Assembly: GCF_018691265.1 (NCBI RefSeq)
Contig: NW_024881303.1
Coordinates: forward strand, 9,727,777 to 9,791,776
Length of the DNA: 64,000 bases
Source of the DNA: Tyto alba
Lineage: Eukaryota; Chordata; Aves; Strigiformes; Tytonidae
Direction of reading: 5' to 3'
Position 1 is the stretch's first letter. Each line of letters starts with the position of its first letter. Position numbers and translations under genes: made by a program. This document shows positions 47,801 through 61,476 of the stretch, piece after piece. Below the pieces are notes generated by a model. It worked only from the letters and a program-made list of their open reading frames with translations. It was not told the DNA's origin and ran no database searches.

Positions 47801-50280
47801 AGTCAGGGCATCCTCACCAGCCAGGAAAAGCTCTCAGCCAGCCAGTTCAGATATAATTGTGAATTAGACGTCTTGTGTCCCATGTACAGTCTAATTATGA
47901 CACCACGAATGAGAACCATCAGGTGGCTGATAATCCAAGAGGAGGAAATACATGGTACAATGCTATGTGTCAGCCAAGAGAAGCCAGCAATAAGCTATTA
48001 GGTGCTTCTATCAACTTCCTCCTCCACTCCCTAGCAGCTAGTGGGAACTCTGTATACACTCCATATCCACACATTCCTTTTCTAACCATTTCAGCAAAAC
48101 TGGGAACATGGAGTATTTCTGAGGAGGAGCACTGTTCTGACCTGATGACCAGGCACTGGGGGACCCGACGAAGATGGTACAGGGACCAGGAGAGATATCT
48201 GTGTGCATATGCACGTGCCTGCAGTGATGCAGGGTATGGCCTGGACACTGGAGAGGGTAACTGGCATTTCAGCAGCTTGCAGAAAGGTATGAGAGCACAT
48301 CCCAAAGAACCATCTAAACTGGATGAATAATTCAGAGTATCATTGATACAACCCACTTTGTATTTTTTGAGGTGAACTGCAGCCTCAAAAACATTTATAC
48401 AGTCACTTCTCTTTTAACTCCTTTTATCCCAGAAATCAAGGGACTACTCACAGCTGTATGAAGGGCCTGCTGGCTTAGAACCCTTATTCCCTATATAATG
48501 ACACAGTTCATTGGTCACTAGTGCTCTGTTTGCAATGGCTATTCAGGCTTTGTTCAATTAGATTCACAGGGTAAGTAATCTCAGGAGGCTGTGAGTTGGT
48601 AGCTTATTTCAGAGCCATTAATAGATTGCAATAACTGTAATAATTTTAATAACTCTGGTGAAGTTGCAGATATCAGCATCCTTCCTCTTATGTTCTGTTA
48701 TTCTTGCATCTCACCCTTGGCCAGACCAGGTGGTCTCTGGACAACTCTAGGCCTTGGTGGAGGTGCAGAACAAGCACTGGGGCAATGTGTGAAGGCCTCC
48801 CGATAGAGGTGTGCACACCCACCCACTGAGAGCTGCAAACCACTCAGGACAGGGTATGGGGGGTCACTTGACTGTCAGCATCAGGACTAGACTGCCTGGA
48901 ATGGGACTCCATGGGACAGAGAATGTATCTACCTATGTACTCCAATTTGTATTGTGGAGCCATTCTGATTTGCAGTGAGTGCTGAGTGAGAAGCGTGTGC
49001 TGTTGCATTGGAGTTAGTCTCTAATTATGCAACATTTACACTTCCTGATACTGGTAGTTATCATTAAATCTATAATCAGCACATTCCCCACATGTTTGAG
49101 AATCTCTCCCGTGTTTCTACAGTTTAATGAAAACAGCCCCTGTTTCAACAATATCTGCATTAAAAAGGAACACCAAAGAGACCATAATAGGTGAAGAGAG
49201 GTTAATAATAGGTCATGTGGTTAATCTTCCAGTTACAAGGACAAACACTAATTACAGGACTGGGAAGGGAAAAGGGCAGACTGATTGCAATGTGATTATG
49301 GTGACCTTGTTAAGGAGTGATCCAAGTCATGATGGGGGCCTCAATAAGTAAAGATAATACATCCCTTAGCACCTCCCAGCGAACATCAGATGAATGCTGA
49401 GGACAGCGTTAGCCTGCTCTGCAGACCGGGCTGAGGGGACAGAGGCTGAGCCGTGTTATTCTCCAGCCCTGTCTCAGCACAGCAGGACTGCTGGCTTCTT
49501 GTTCTGCTCACTGAGAAAAACAAAAGCACCAGCTACTGATAACAAATATATCATGTTGACTTCTAAAGGGCTCCGCAGTACAGCGTGTTACACATTACAG
49601 CAAACTTCAACATGTTTGAGCATCAGAGATGTGGCAGAACACTGATTCACCACGTTGTTAATGGCACGGCGGGGAATACCCAGGGAGCTGCAAATACACT
49701 GGTAACCATCTAGACTGATAAATGGTAAAAACTTAAGTTTTTTCTGCTCTTTTTTAACCCCGAGTAAAAACTCTGACACCCAGGAAAATGTATCCTACAG
49801 ATTATAACAGTTTCATTATCTCAGCAGAGAACTTGCTGTCTGTGCTGCAAACTGGTCTGTGGAGAAATTACCAGGCTCCCAGATTTAATTAGGACAGGAC
49901 TCAGACAGGGCACACAGTGAGGTTAACACAGATGCCTGTATGTCCCATCATTCTCACATCCTGTAATAAACAGGCATTCGGGGAACAGTGTAAGTCAGTA
50001 CTGGAAGCAAATAGTCCTGCATTATAGACGTGAGGCTGGTGCTGCTAAACACACGTAAAACCGCTTGGGTCATTGGTAGGGAAAGTCTTTTGTAACTCAT
50101 GATTTGGTATGTAAATTGAGGACAGGGTTAATATGAAAAGCAGAGTCTCCAGACACATCAGGGATATATAGAGCTTCTTGGTCTGGCAGCTTGTTGGCTG
50201 GATGTGAACAGGGTGAGAGCTGTTCAAACTCCCTTAATTTCTGTTTTTAAAAAGTGTGCAAAAATGTTATCTACTTTGGA

Positions 50281-50306
50281 TATATATATATTTTTTTTTT
50301 TTTTTT
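50281..50306 (+). repeat. TA dinucleotide and T16 tract
   Basis: A (TA)5 run directly joined to 16 T residues. Simple sequence with no retrocopy features seen. Confidence 0.9.
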
Positions 50307-53274
50307 AAACTACATTTGCTTTTACCTCAATCTATATTTTGTCAAAGAGAAATGTCACAGTAGCTGCCACACACACAAGGAAAGCATTGCTCTGGGTTTA
50401 GTTATTCCTATAAATAAATTTCTGGCTTAGCCGTGCAAAGCTCTGCTCTTGGGTGTCCAGAAGGTAACAGGGCATTCCTTCAGCTGCCTGCAATGCTGGT
50501 TTGAGATCTTGCTGTGCTGGGAGGTTTGGAAGACCGCAGACCACCAGCTAAATTTTCCAGAAATTAGAAGAACGTGGGAAGGCACTGGAACCCTGAAAGT
50601 GTGAAGGAAATCTGTGCCAGCTGTTTCTGTGTAGGTGTGTGTGTGCAAAAATGTAGAAAGCAATTAAACTTTGACATTTTTCTCAGAGATTCCACTCATG
50701 AGGATTTCCTATTTAATATCAAAATAAACTCCAATTAATTTGTTCCATTCTATCCACCCTCCATGTTATATAGCAGGTGCTGATAGAAAGCAATTTCACA
50801 GTGATCACAGATAACCAAAATATGTTTACAGGGCTATTCCGCTAGCTCCCATGCTACCTTCTGCAGTGCCAATTACCCACCTTTAAAATGTCCATCTGGA
50901 TGTTCAAGAAAGCCAAACCAAATGTATAAGGATAGTAATTTTCTATTAATGCCATTTATTTCCACTTTTAATTACGTAAGGTTAGAATATCCCAGGAGCA
51001 GAAATTAATTTGCAGGGGAAAGGATCATAGACCCAGTGATTTTCCATGCATGAGTTTTGTGTCCCCCATGCTGAAAGGTGAGCTGCTTTGGGAGGAAGCA
51101 GTGGGTTTGGTCTCTAAACCTTCAAATATTCTCAAGATCCAGAACAAAGCCAGTGATACAGCAATCCAGGAGGAGTGGATATGACTCCAAATTCCCTATC
51201 TCTTTCAGGCATATGCAGTCCCACTCATAAATGGCCCAAACTCTGGGTTTGCTCACTTCTGCAGCAGAGTTACTCCTGCAAGCACCTGGGGAGAGGAGGA
51301 GGGAGGGGAAGGGCCCAGCGAATTCCCAGGAGCCAGGTTGCTGCAGAGGACTTGCTGTCACCTTGGGTGAATTTCACTCTTTCTTCAATAATACAGAGTC
51401 ATATTTTACAAGTTTTGACAAAGCTCATTTTGCAAAGATGGCTAAATTGAACCACATAACTGTAAGGAGGGCTCAGATATGCCATTTTGGACATTACCAG
51501 CTTTGAATTACCTCTGATTTGAGGACTTACATGATTGCATCTAATAAAACTTAACTGTTTATTTCTTCTTATAAGTCAAGGATTTTGTCAAGGTTGCTAA
51601 GGGATACTATTCATTGTCTTTTTTATTTGAAGGCTGAATAGTAAATAGTTCTGCCTGGAAGCAACTTAATCTGTGATTTTTCTTTGTAGAGGATGGCATT
51701 CTTAACTCAGCTCTTACTGCTGCTCAGTCCTTCTGTTGCTCCCCTAAGTTTAAGCATGACAAAAGGAAAGACAAAGGCTATGAAATTTCCATTAGAGTAG
51801 AATGCTGCAAAAAAGCCCCACATTTAAAACATGTTTTGCGAAAAAGAAAAACAAGAGGATTATTCGGTGTAGGAAGGGATACGGTTGATCACTATGCCTT
51901 CTGAGCATGCCTGCTATTTTTAGTTGTAACATCCCTAATGAAAACCTCAGATGGTACCACTGGGTTTACCTAAGGATCTGGTGTATTAAAACAATCATAA
52001 GCCTCATCAAGGCTATGAAAGCAATGATGAGTTTAGAGAAGCAAGCTGTGATGTACTACCCAAACAGCCACAAAATGAGAAAGATTATTTAGAACAGTTC
52101 TTTGGCAACCAGAAATATTTATTCTCTTCACTCTAGAGAGTAAAAACTGTGATATATTCAATTATTTAGTTGCTCACTCAAAGGATTTAAATGTCTGGTC
52201 TTGGTCACCTTGCAAGTGGATGTTATGCCATGATAAAATATTGGAGAATATAGGATTATCATAGAACATTTGAATACCTGCTAACATTTTTGTCTGATGC
52301 CTGAAGCACAAACAGTTCAGAATAGTTGCTGTGACTTCCAGTGAGCCTACTAACTGTTGTAAATGCATCCCTTTCCACTTTTACCCTTCTACCTGCATCT
52401 GAAAAATTGGTGGCATCTTGAGGCTCACCTTCATCCACTTTGTTGCTATCCCAAACTATCTGACTCCCTAGAAAGTCTATGGACCGGTATTAGGATGTCC
52501 TGACTATCCACTTCTGCTAGACATGGAAAAATCTGCATGAAATGGAGAGGTCTCTGGGAGGTGAGATTGGGGGTGAAACAGAGGAGGCATACAGAAGCTG
52601 TTGTGGATTAGGGATGGAAGGGAAACCATGTGTGACTTTTTGAAAATTGTAACCATCCTGAAAACCAATAAAAGTCCTAATTTATCCAACTTAAGCTAGA
52701 GAGAGAAATGGACTTTGGTCACCTGGAACATTTTATCCTTTTCCATTTCAAAAGGAACAAAAAAAATTATTTTCAGGGCTTTTTCTTTGGGAAGATCAGA
52801 GACAGGACATTTAACAAATGCAGAACCTTCTCCCAGGCTGGGGGGCATACACGTTCAGGCTCGGCTCCCAGTGTGGAATAGGGTCTCCAGGTTGGCAGTG
52901 CTTTTCCTGGCTGGTCCTGGATGTGCCTCTGATGTGGCCTGGGGGTGTGCTGGCATTTGATTTTATTCAGCAGGCAAAACAGAGTTGAGCCTGCAGGACC
53001 CCAAAGAAAGGAGAGATGCGGGTCACTTTGGAGAACTGATGGAACTGGGTCTTGGAGAAAGTGTCCTGCCATTGCTGAGCTTAAAACTTCCAAGAATTTG
53101 GTCCATTCTCTCCGTAGTGTCTAGGCATTCAACCTCAGCAAGATCTGCAATATGTGTGGGAAGGGCTCTTCCTGAGCATGTGAGTTGGTTTTCTTTCAGA
53201 TGGGATCTTAGCCATGCTGGTGGGGGGAGCAGAGGGAGAAAGAGAGGGAAATAGTCCCTCTCTTGTTTGGTCTG

Positions 53275-53340
53275 CACAGTAGTGGCATTACTCAATATTT
53301 GCACAAACACAGTAGTGGCATTACTCAATATTTGCACAAA
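53275..53340. repeat. Perfect 33-bp tandem duplication
   Basis: The unit beginning CACAGTAGTGGCATTACTCA and ending TATTTGCACAAA is present twice in direct tandem with no difference. Perfect identity in unique AT-rich sequence suggests a recent event, a segregating VNTR, or an assembly artefact. Confidence 0.95.
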
Positions 53341-53576
53341 GTGCTTTTCACTGACTGAGTTTTTATTTATTAGGATGTATGTTCTTAAGTAGGCTGTGTA
53401 CCTCAGAGGGACTTGAACAAATTAATCAACACACACTCTGTACGACTGATCAAATGCAGGATAGCAACAGATGGCCACATGCTAGCAATTTCCTGGCAGA
53501 TGGGTCCTATCCACCGTCTTTCACTTATCCAATTTAATGTTGAAAACCACAAACAAACTAATTGAAAAATAGCATT

Positions 53577-53593
53577 ACACACACACACACAAA
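53577..53593 (+). repeat. AC microsatellite
   Basis: A pure AC dinucleotide run of about 17 bp followed by AAACCCTC. Short enough that length polymorphism is only moderately likely. Confidence 0.95.
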
Positions 53594-56500
53594 CCCTCTT
53601 TTTCTTCTTTCATTCCCTTTGCACCAATTGAATAATAAGTAGCAACCAATGTATTATCAGAGCCACACTGCTTGCATGGAGACTAATAAAAGCATAACTT
53701 TGATCTGTTTTGACAAATGCAAGTACAACTTTTGAGTATTTAATAATTACATTAGTCAAAGCCACTGATAATGACATGCAGCAGTGTGTTATTTAGAGAA
53801 AGAGAAACAGGTATTCACATCACCAGATTGGCTTCTAACGCAACCAGTGTGAGGAGGTGTTTCTACCCTCCTTTCTCCTACTTCATCCTTGGGAAAAACA
53901 ATCAAAGAAAGCCTGAGACAAAGGGAGCAGTGTCCTGTGCAAAGGTTCAATTCATTATTCCTTGAAGGAGCAATATTAGGTACAGCCAATCATTTGCTCA
54001 CACAATATTTGAAGTTTTGAGAAATTATTGCCCATAAAAATGTGCTTCACCACCCTGCTTGACTGATGCAAGTCAACTGACCAGGCGAGCAGCCCTCACC
54101 CATTTCAGTGCAAAGTGAAACAGGGTTACTGAAAGCACCTTAGGAGGGGTTTCAGCTGCTCTGCTTTCCTCTATGCTGAAATGGTCCAGGCATGCTTGAA
54201 TGGTCACTTTGTGTGTTCCAGCTGAAGGGTGGTACCTTCAGAAGCAGTTACAGCTTTTCTTTTGGTGAACATTCACCTATATCTTAGGGTTACTGAGTTC
54301 TTGTAGTGCATTAAGTCCTGGTAGATACTGTGCAAAGACAGAAATTTCTGACTAAAGAGCTTTTCGTCTAAGTAGAAAACAAGAGACAGTAGCTGGAGAC
54401 AGACAGACTGACTAGGAGGAAAGGGAGAAAGCAAGAAACAAGGAGACAATGTTGGTCAGGATGGCGGCTAATAGTCTCAGCTTCTCAGCAGACTGACTGA
54501 TGTCAAGCTGAGAACTTTGGCAAAAGGCCATCCTAGTTCAGCAGTGGAAGGAAGGCAGCAACTGGAAATAAAATAGCACGATATAATAAATGGAAGGAAA
54601 AAAAGGAAAGTAGCTGGCAATCAATATAAATGAGAAGTTAATGAGGTACAGAAAAATTATAAATGTATATAAAAGCACCAGAGAAAAATCCATCCCTAAG
54701 TATGAAGAGGTTTTAAAGAAGGACTGCCAGGAAGAAGAGAAAAGCAAGAACTGAGATAGGCCAATTTTCAGAATGAGATAGGGAGATGGGTGATAACAGT
54801 CCAGAACAGTCATAAGTGTCCCATAAGAAATTTTGTTGTGTTAGCAGGAGGATCAGGTAGATGACCTGTATCACACATTCTTGACAAATTTCCTTCTGTT
54901 TGAGGCCAAGCAGTATCCAGTCAGCTAATCAATATCACAAAACTACCAAGAAATGTTTATATCATGCAAAAAGTGTTAAAGGAGTAAATTAAAGTACCAG
55001 TCGGTCATCAAAGCAATCTGGTTTGCTTGTTAACCTGGGCCTAACTCTAACAAATTGAGTTTCAAAAGAGAAAGGTGCAAAATCTGGGAACACAGAAAGC
55101 AGATTAAATTTATATGGAACATACAGAAATGATATGCTGTAAATCACTGATTCTAGCAATGTTGTCAGATTCATCATGAAGAAGCTCCTCAAGTGTAAGC
55201 GGAATCACATCCTATACTCCAAAAGATGCAATGGCTATAAGCTTGCCAATGCAATCTTTAGCTGCAAAACCAGGAGAGTGGTGAGAGGGAGCAGGGAAGA
55301 TGTTTGTCCTCCATGCAAGACACTGAAATCCAGGACATGGTGCAAAGTGCAGTCTGGAACGTCCATGCACTTTTTGGTGTTACAGCTGCTCTGAATTTGA
55401 GAAGACTGTAGAAGACATGTATGAAACTATGGGATGGCTGCTGAAAATGCCTTTGTCTCCAAGTCCTAAAGAGCTGGATCCATTTAGATTATCAGAAAGA
55501 AACATGAGAGGGGTCTTGATTGCCGTATGTAAGTATGCTACTGGAGAGAAAACGCGGGTCACTAGAGGAGTAGATTAAACAGATGGAATGCCCTGAGATA
55601 TAAATGGGAAGTCAGACAACAGAATTTCATGGCTGCCCATGGGCTTAATGTTTATGAGTCTGTAACATCTTTGGGCAGTCACAAAGGGCGGTGTTTGGAG
55701 GAGGAGGATATGATAGCTATGCAGATGGCAACCTACAGTTCCTTATAATGGGAAGAGGTAGTTCCAAAAAAAGCTCCAAAAGCACTCAGGTGAAGATGTA
55801 ACATGGCAATAAAGGAGACTGATCAATTAGAAAAGTGACAGATGAAACCAAGAAAAACCATGAAGTCTCACCCAAAAAAGGCAAAACTTTAAAGAGATGG
55901 AGAAGATGGAGACAATGGAGGTGGAGAGAGATCCATCTCAAGGTGAAGGGCTAGGAAAATTTCAATTTGCAGCAGCAGTGAGAGTACCTAATCAAGAGAG
56001 AAATTTGTAAAGAGCACAGAGAAGGACATTGCAATTCCTGAGCTGTGATTATGGGGACTCAGCCAAGAGTCAGCTCTGCACCTGAAAAGGCAGGGCTGTG
56101 TGCAGGAGGTGCTCTGGAGAAGAGATGAGGAGAGTAGGAAAGAAGGAAGAAGGTTGGAGACAGGGATGTCAGGAGGTGAAAGAAGTGCCAGACAGGCCAG
56201 TTCATGGGAAATCCTTGCTTTTACTCCAGTGCCACCAGCAGACAAGTTGCAGCTGTTATAAGCACCAATGCTGGGCACTGCACCCTCCCAGCCCTTCAAC
56301 TGCCTTATGGATTTAGGTCTTCCTAGAAGACCTCTTCTTAATTTACTTCTTCCACTCACTACCACTACATGCCAGAATAGCTGAATTCCTGGGAAACTTC
56401 AGCACTAAGTGACAGGACATGTTCCACAGGGAGCTCGTAGGTTAATGCAGTAAATTTTGCAATCATGCTTCCTCTCCTGGTGGGGACCCTGAGAGAGAAG

Positions 56501-56615
56501 GATCAGCAACAGCTGTCCCCATGAGCACTATCTCATTCCAGCTTTGAAAAACAAAAATCAGCTGCAATGTTTCTGAAAGCTTCTTCTGTATTTCTTTGTG
56601 AGAACAGCTTTGGGA
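53594..56615. other. Unique non-coding DNA with one ORF of interest
   Basis: A purine-rich AT-rich interval. Besides the small open frame at 55327-55578 described separately, no gene or repeat is recognised. Long GA-rich stretches (54350-54800, 55840-56160) give artificially open minus-strand frames. Confidence 0.5.
55327..55578 (+). other. Small ORF / exon-like segment, unknown
   Basis: An 83-codon frame ends at TAA 55576-55578. Inside it, an acceptor-like CACTTTTTGGTGTTACAG precedes 55386, and a GTAT/GTAAGTATG donor follows 55528. The part after the acceptor reads like a soluble protein: SEFEKTVEDMYETMGWLLK, PSPKELDPFRLSERNMRGVL, CKYATGEKTRV. The first methionine of that part is at 55417. 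The helix-like end faintly resembles the last helix of calponin-homology folds, but I do not claim it. No flanking exon was found. Confidence 0.25.
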
Positions 56616-56650
56616 ATATATAAATATGTATATACATATATATATATAAA
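56616..56650. repeat. TA-rich microsatellite
   Basis: Alternating AT/TA sequence with a few substitutions (TATATAAATATGTATATACA and a pure TA run) followed by an A run. Simple AT-rich repeat. Confidence 0.9.
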
Positions 56651-59600
56651 AAACCTTTTTTACATGACAAGAAAGAAAAATGTCATTGAAAATGTGCTTT
56701 TGTCATGTATTTAAATTTCTGTTCACAAATTTTAAAAGTTTGCTTTAGCTCTTTTTTTAGAAGGAATTAAAATGGAAACAGTTCCATCAAAACTTCTATG
56801 TCATTGAAAAGTCTTTTTTAGTTGAAAAAGATTTAAATGGTATTTTTGACTAAGATCATTACAGAAACAAAACCAATCTGAAAATGAACAGGAAAAAAGA
56901 GGCTGCTTTAGCCATTTCACAGTATTCAGTATCAATCTCGAACACAGCCAGATTCTCGGTTTGGGGTCATATCTATTTAAGTGGGAGACTTCCTTCCTCC
57001 CTTCCACTCCTGAGAAACCCACAGTGTTCCTCTGCCAGCCATACCTGTGGGAAGCTGCAAGGAGTTCGTTCCCACTGTGAGTGACAACCACTAATCCCCA
57101 ATTAATTGAGTGAATGTCCCTGAAGAGGTATGGATGAAAAGATGCAGAAGAAATGGGTGGCTCGGAGGCAGGGAAGGAATGAAAGATGAAGGGATGGAAA
57201 CAAGAGGGGATATTCTCTGGATGTGAAGAATAAACACACAACCTGGATGCTTTTATAAATATCCATCTCAGTGGCTTGAGGGACACACTGGGTTTTAGTT
57301 TAGGGAGGTCAGGACATGCTGCCTTCTCACAGTGCTGCACCATCCCAGCCTGGCAGAGCCTGATGACACCCCTTTTCCCCTACACTGCTTTCCCTCACAC
57401 AGGGACCCCAAAAGAAAGGGCCCAGTGCTGGTAAGACTGATTGCACTGATGCCAGGATCTGACCCTGTCTAGCTAATCAACACTCCTTACTCAAAATGCT
57501 GAAAGAAACAGCAGGCTTGGCAGAGAAAATGTCTTCCCCATGTATTACACTCCAGGGGTCAGCCAGTAATTCCTGGAAATGGTTAATTGCTGGCCAGCTT
57601 TGATCTCCTTGAAATAGAAATCAATTCACATACTGACAATTTCTCAAAAAAGGGCACGCCTCAGCACTCAGAGGCTTCCTGCACTCTTGGATATGTCTCC
57701 TGTCTCTCCATCACTCCCTCCTCAGCTCTTAGGAAAATTGTACTTAATGACAAAGGTGATGGAGGGACTGGAACATGGAGCCTACAGAGCTACTTTTTTA
57801 TTTCACTGAAGGAGGAACTCTAGCTAAAGGGAAGAAAGCTATTAAATGTCTTCGGGAGCAGAAATCCTGTAAATAAAAGCAGCAAGGTATGCAATCTAAA
57901 TGCTTTCATGGGATCATGGAATTCAGCTTCTAGGACTGATCACAGTCCATCTGAACACAGACGCTGATGCATGTATGAAGAGAACAGGAGAACATGTAGT
58001 TTGGTTTCAGTTGCCTGGATGTAGGTGTCCAGCATCAGCTGAGATGTTTTGGGATATCCTATCTGATCTCTTGGTGCCATCCTAGAATGGGGTGAATGTT
58101 ACACAGGTCCCGTGTCATATCCACCAGACTTCCCAGTATGTCTCAGGTACCCCAGGATGTGTGAACTGGTTCTAGACACCTCAGAAGCCTGCCCTAAGGG
58201 TGCAAGACCCTCAACTGGGCTGCACGTCTGGGGGGAACTCATGGGGACTTTCTCATAGGGGGGTGTGTGTGTGTTAGTGGATTGTAGGCTGCAGCACAGG
58301 GACATATGAAGCTGGAGCACCTACGCCTCCATCAGAAGGGGTGTGAAGCAGGGGAACCCACGTTTCCAGGGGGGCTGGGTTTGTGGCCCACATGGCCTGG
58401 CGGGTGTGTACAACTCAGTGGGGCTGGGGCTGCAAAACTGGAATTTAGGGGATTGGTTATAGAGGGGTGTTTGGAAGTCTATAGTGGTATATTAACCTTG
58501 TGTAAGTGTCTCCTATTGTGGTTTATTTGTTGCATTGCTAATATTGACCCTGAAAGTATAGTTAATTGATTGCTGATTATTTATATGTTTTTATCAAACC
58601 AATAAAGCACTCTGATCTTGATTTTGATTTAAAATGCATTAATTGATCAGTTTTTCCTTGCAACCCTTATCAGTCAAAGAAGCCTGGTGAAGGAATCAAC
58701 CTACCCAGTAGTAGACACAGTGCATGCTCATCTCCCTTGGCTCTACTAATGGCATTGATCCCAGCTGCCCTGACTGTAAAAGCAGTTTACATAGATAGTT
58801 CATACACAAACACCTACATTTAGGTATTTTAGTCTTCAGGTAAGACATCTACCTTTAGGTGTCTGAAAATGAGCTACTTGCTCTAAACTTGATGCTGCGA
58901 CTGCAGTCAAGAGAAAGAGGTTTTCCTAGTGGGTCATTCATCTGATCCTAAACCAGGCATCTAAGCTTCGATAAATTGCCTTCTACAAGTGCCTATTTCT
59001 CTCCATGAGGTACAAACAAATTTATTTGACTGGATGCCTTTTCTAGTAGGTGGCCATAAGGTGGTGGCACCGGCCAAACGTAGGGTTCAGTGAAGATTAA
59101 TGCAGTGCACAGAGGGACATACAACAGTGATTCACTACAGCAAGGCGAACTGCAGAATTCCTTGTTTACCTGAAAGACTCTGCTGCACTCCACATTAACT
59201 GCTACTACTGCTCCAAGGAAGGGGAAGAAATGAAGGAAACTCATTGGTATTCTGGAAACCAGAGCCGGGTGACAAGTGAGGGGGTTGGTGATGCCTTTGG
59301 CACATTAGAAATAAACTTTCTTTTAAACCCTGCTTGGCGAAGTCTGGCCCTCCAATAAGTGCTGACACCTGTTTCTCATCATGTTGTATGTTAAGTTAAT
59401 AGTTAGCCTCTCCTACGCTCTGTTGTAGCCTAGGGTAATACCTTTTAAATGTACTTTCATTACTTTCAGGAATAGGTTAGAACATAATAGCATGTTTCTC
59501 TTTTGGGCAACACGATTAACCTTTCCTGGAACAACAGAGCGTGTATTATAACATTTAATGGCAAAATCAATACATTATTTTCTTGCATTATATTTATATA

Positions 59601-61430
59601 GACCCTCTTGCCATGGCATCCAAGCATGGAGAAAGCTGATTTTTCTCATGGAAGAGATTTTCAGTTCCCCACCATATCAATTCTCTCTTTCTTTTTGGAT
59701 TTTCATCTTGACAATTCTGTATTTTTGGGTCAGAAATAGGTACCCAGCAATGAGTCTCATTTGCTGAGTACCACCAAACACTTCATCTCTATTCCTCTGC
59801 TTCCATTAAGAGCATCAGATTTTATCATTCCCAGACTTTTCCATTGCCACCAAAGCCTTCACAAACAGTAAGGTCAGAAACCTCTAATAATGTTTAGGAA
59901 TCCTGTGCATAGTCCAGCTATTTACTTGAAATACTCTGGTTCAGTCTGCAAAGGGGAAACATCTGATAAGTCAGCAAACCAGTTTTAAAAGCACTCTATA
60001 TAATAAGATGAAACCTGTTAAGTTCATCATAATGACTTGCCTCAAAAGTCTAAGATGTTACACTTTCCTAAGAAATTGCAGAGGAAATTAAAATCAGTTG
60101 TTTGCCCTAGTCAACCACTGCTTACATCTGTATGTAAAATTATTTAAGCTGTAGGGAATTATCCTGTCTTCTACTCACTATTAAAAAGCTTTTATTTAAG
60201 CACTATAGTATCACTAAAAATATCTCTCGTACCAGTCAAATTATCTGTACATTTGTTTGGAGTATGAAAAATCATTTTACAGGCAAGAATGAACCCATTT
60301 GACCCAAATAAAAGGAAAAGAAACTTAGTGGTTTGTTTCAATGTGTTTAAAATGAAGCATGTTGACTTACATCTTGAAGTGATAGTTCAGTTCAATATTT
60401 CCCTGAATTTAATTTTAAAATAATAAAAAAATTACTCCCAAAAAGAAAATTATAATTTTGTTTGTTCTGAAATGACTTCCGAAACTTCCAGTGCTTCCTT
60501 CAAAGAGCAAAGCAAGAGGAAGAATAAGACCTCCAGGCTTTAGAACTTGTTCACATTTTTCTTCATTGTATGATTCTCTAAGCACTTTTCATCAAGTTAT
60601 GATTGCTACAGACATTTCTCAGAGGTGCTGCTGCTTCAGTCCTGATTGGACTCCAACCTTTTAAAAGGGAGCAAGTAAGGAACAGCAAACCTGTCCTATT
60701 TGGGTGAAATTCCTTCTCATCATGCCCCTGCCCTTCCCCTGGAGCCTATACTCTCTTTACGTGGCACTTGCAAGCTCAGCAATGGATGGAATTGTTCTTA
60801 CAGAAGTGTGCAAGGTTTCTGAGCCTTCTGTGGGACAGGTTTCATTCCTGAAAAACAACCATTTCTGCTCTCTGTTCATTAGGAATATGAAGTACATGAG
60901 CAAAACCAATCTGAAGAGGCCTTGGGGATGGGAGAAACAGCTGTGAACTTTTTTTTCCTGTATCAAACAGCTTGGTTCTCCAGGGCACCACTGAAATGGT
61001 GCATCCCTTCACTGGGATTTGTTTTTCCATATCTGACCCTGAAGATCCAAGTTTTCAGCCTCATGCTCTGGTAATGCCACTCAGCAGTCTCACGATCTTA
61101 ATATAGCCACATTGCCTTTCCAGGCACCGAATAGCATCAGCATACCTCAAATTCCACCTTAGTTCAAAAACATAGGTAGAAAACACCACTGAGAAGGCAG
61201 TGCAAGACTAGGGGTGAGAAATTTTCAGGGCTTGCATGTTCAGAGATAATAGCTTTGGATTTAGTAGCCCAAACTCTGTCCCATCAGAAAGCATCACATT
61301 CCTCAGAGCCCCAGCACCACACGATGTTGCAGCGCTTGCACAAGCAGGCTCAGCTCCCCACGGGGCTGAGCAAGCTCCGCTCCTCACAGTGGTGAGGAGG
61401 AGAGAATTGTGATCAGGAGTTTACACTCAC

Positions 61431-61476
61431 CTGGGAAATGCTCTATTTCTAACACTCTGAGGGAAACTTCTCCCAG
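61431..61476 (-). other. Exon-like segment with consensus donor
   Basis: On the minus strand a branch-point-like TTCTAAT and a long pyrimidine tract precede the first downstream AG. A 46-bp segment (reading LGEVSLRVLEIEHFP) then ends at a full-consensus CAG/GTGAGT donor. Signals are good, but the segment is short and leaves phase 1, and no matching partner exon is seen. Confidence 0.2.

Larger units (their letters stand above)
43504..53274. other. Unique non-coding DNA
   Basis: Nearly 10 kb with no recognised gene or interspersed repeat. It contains an interrupted T tract (44820-44843), a TA/T tract (50281-50306), a CACG-rich microsatellite-like word near 44620, and an 11-bp duplication ACTCCACCAGA at 46363-46384. 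A 151-codon plus frame at 47875-48330 overlaps a 128-codon minus frame, and neither shows a domain. Confidence 0.5.

Noticed and set aside
47875..48330. 151-codon plus-strand open frame
   Set aside because: An opposite-strand frame of 128 codons overlaps it; neither has a recognisable domain or splice support.
49123..49351. 74-codon plus-strand frame after CGTGTTTCTACAG
   Set aside because: The acceptor is reasonable but no donor is in place, the frame is AT-rich and it has no recognised motif.
52429..52467. 39-bp minus-strand segment ending AAG/GTGAGC
   Set aside because: A good donor, but the acceptor tract is short and two of three frames contain stops.
56801..57343. 180-codon minus-strand open frame
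   Set aside because: The translation shows no recognisable motif, its end runs through AT-rich simple sequence, and it is within the length expected by chance in 64 kb.
58993..59208. Minus-strand segment after a long pyrimidine acceptor near 59208
   Set aside because: The acceptor is attractive but no convincing donor closes it, and the translation is cysteine-rich without a recognised fold.
13393..61476. Joining the minus-strand exon-like segments into one host gene
   Set aside because: Their phases do not chain (for example phase 1 out at 61431 but phase 0 in at the next candidate; phase 0 out at 20007 but an in-frame TAG if joined to 13508). No continuous gene can be supported.
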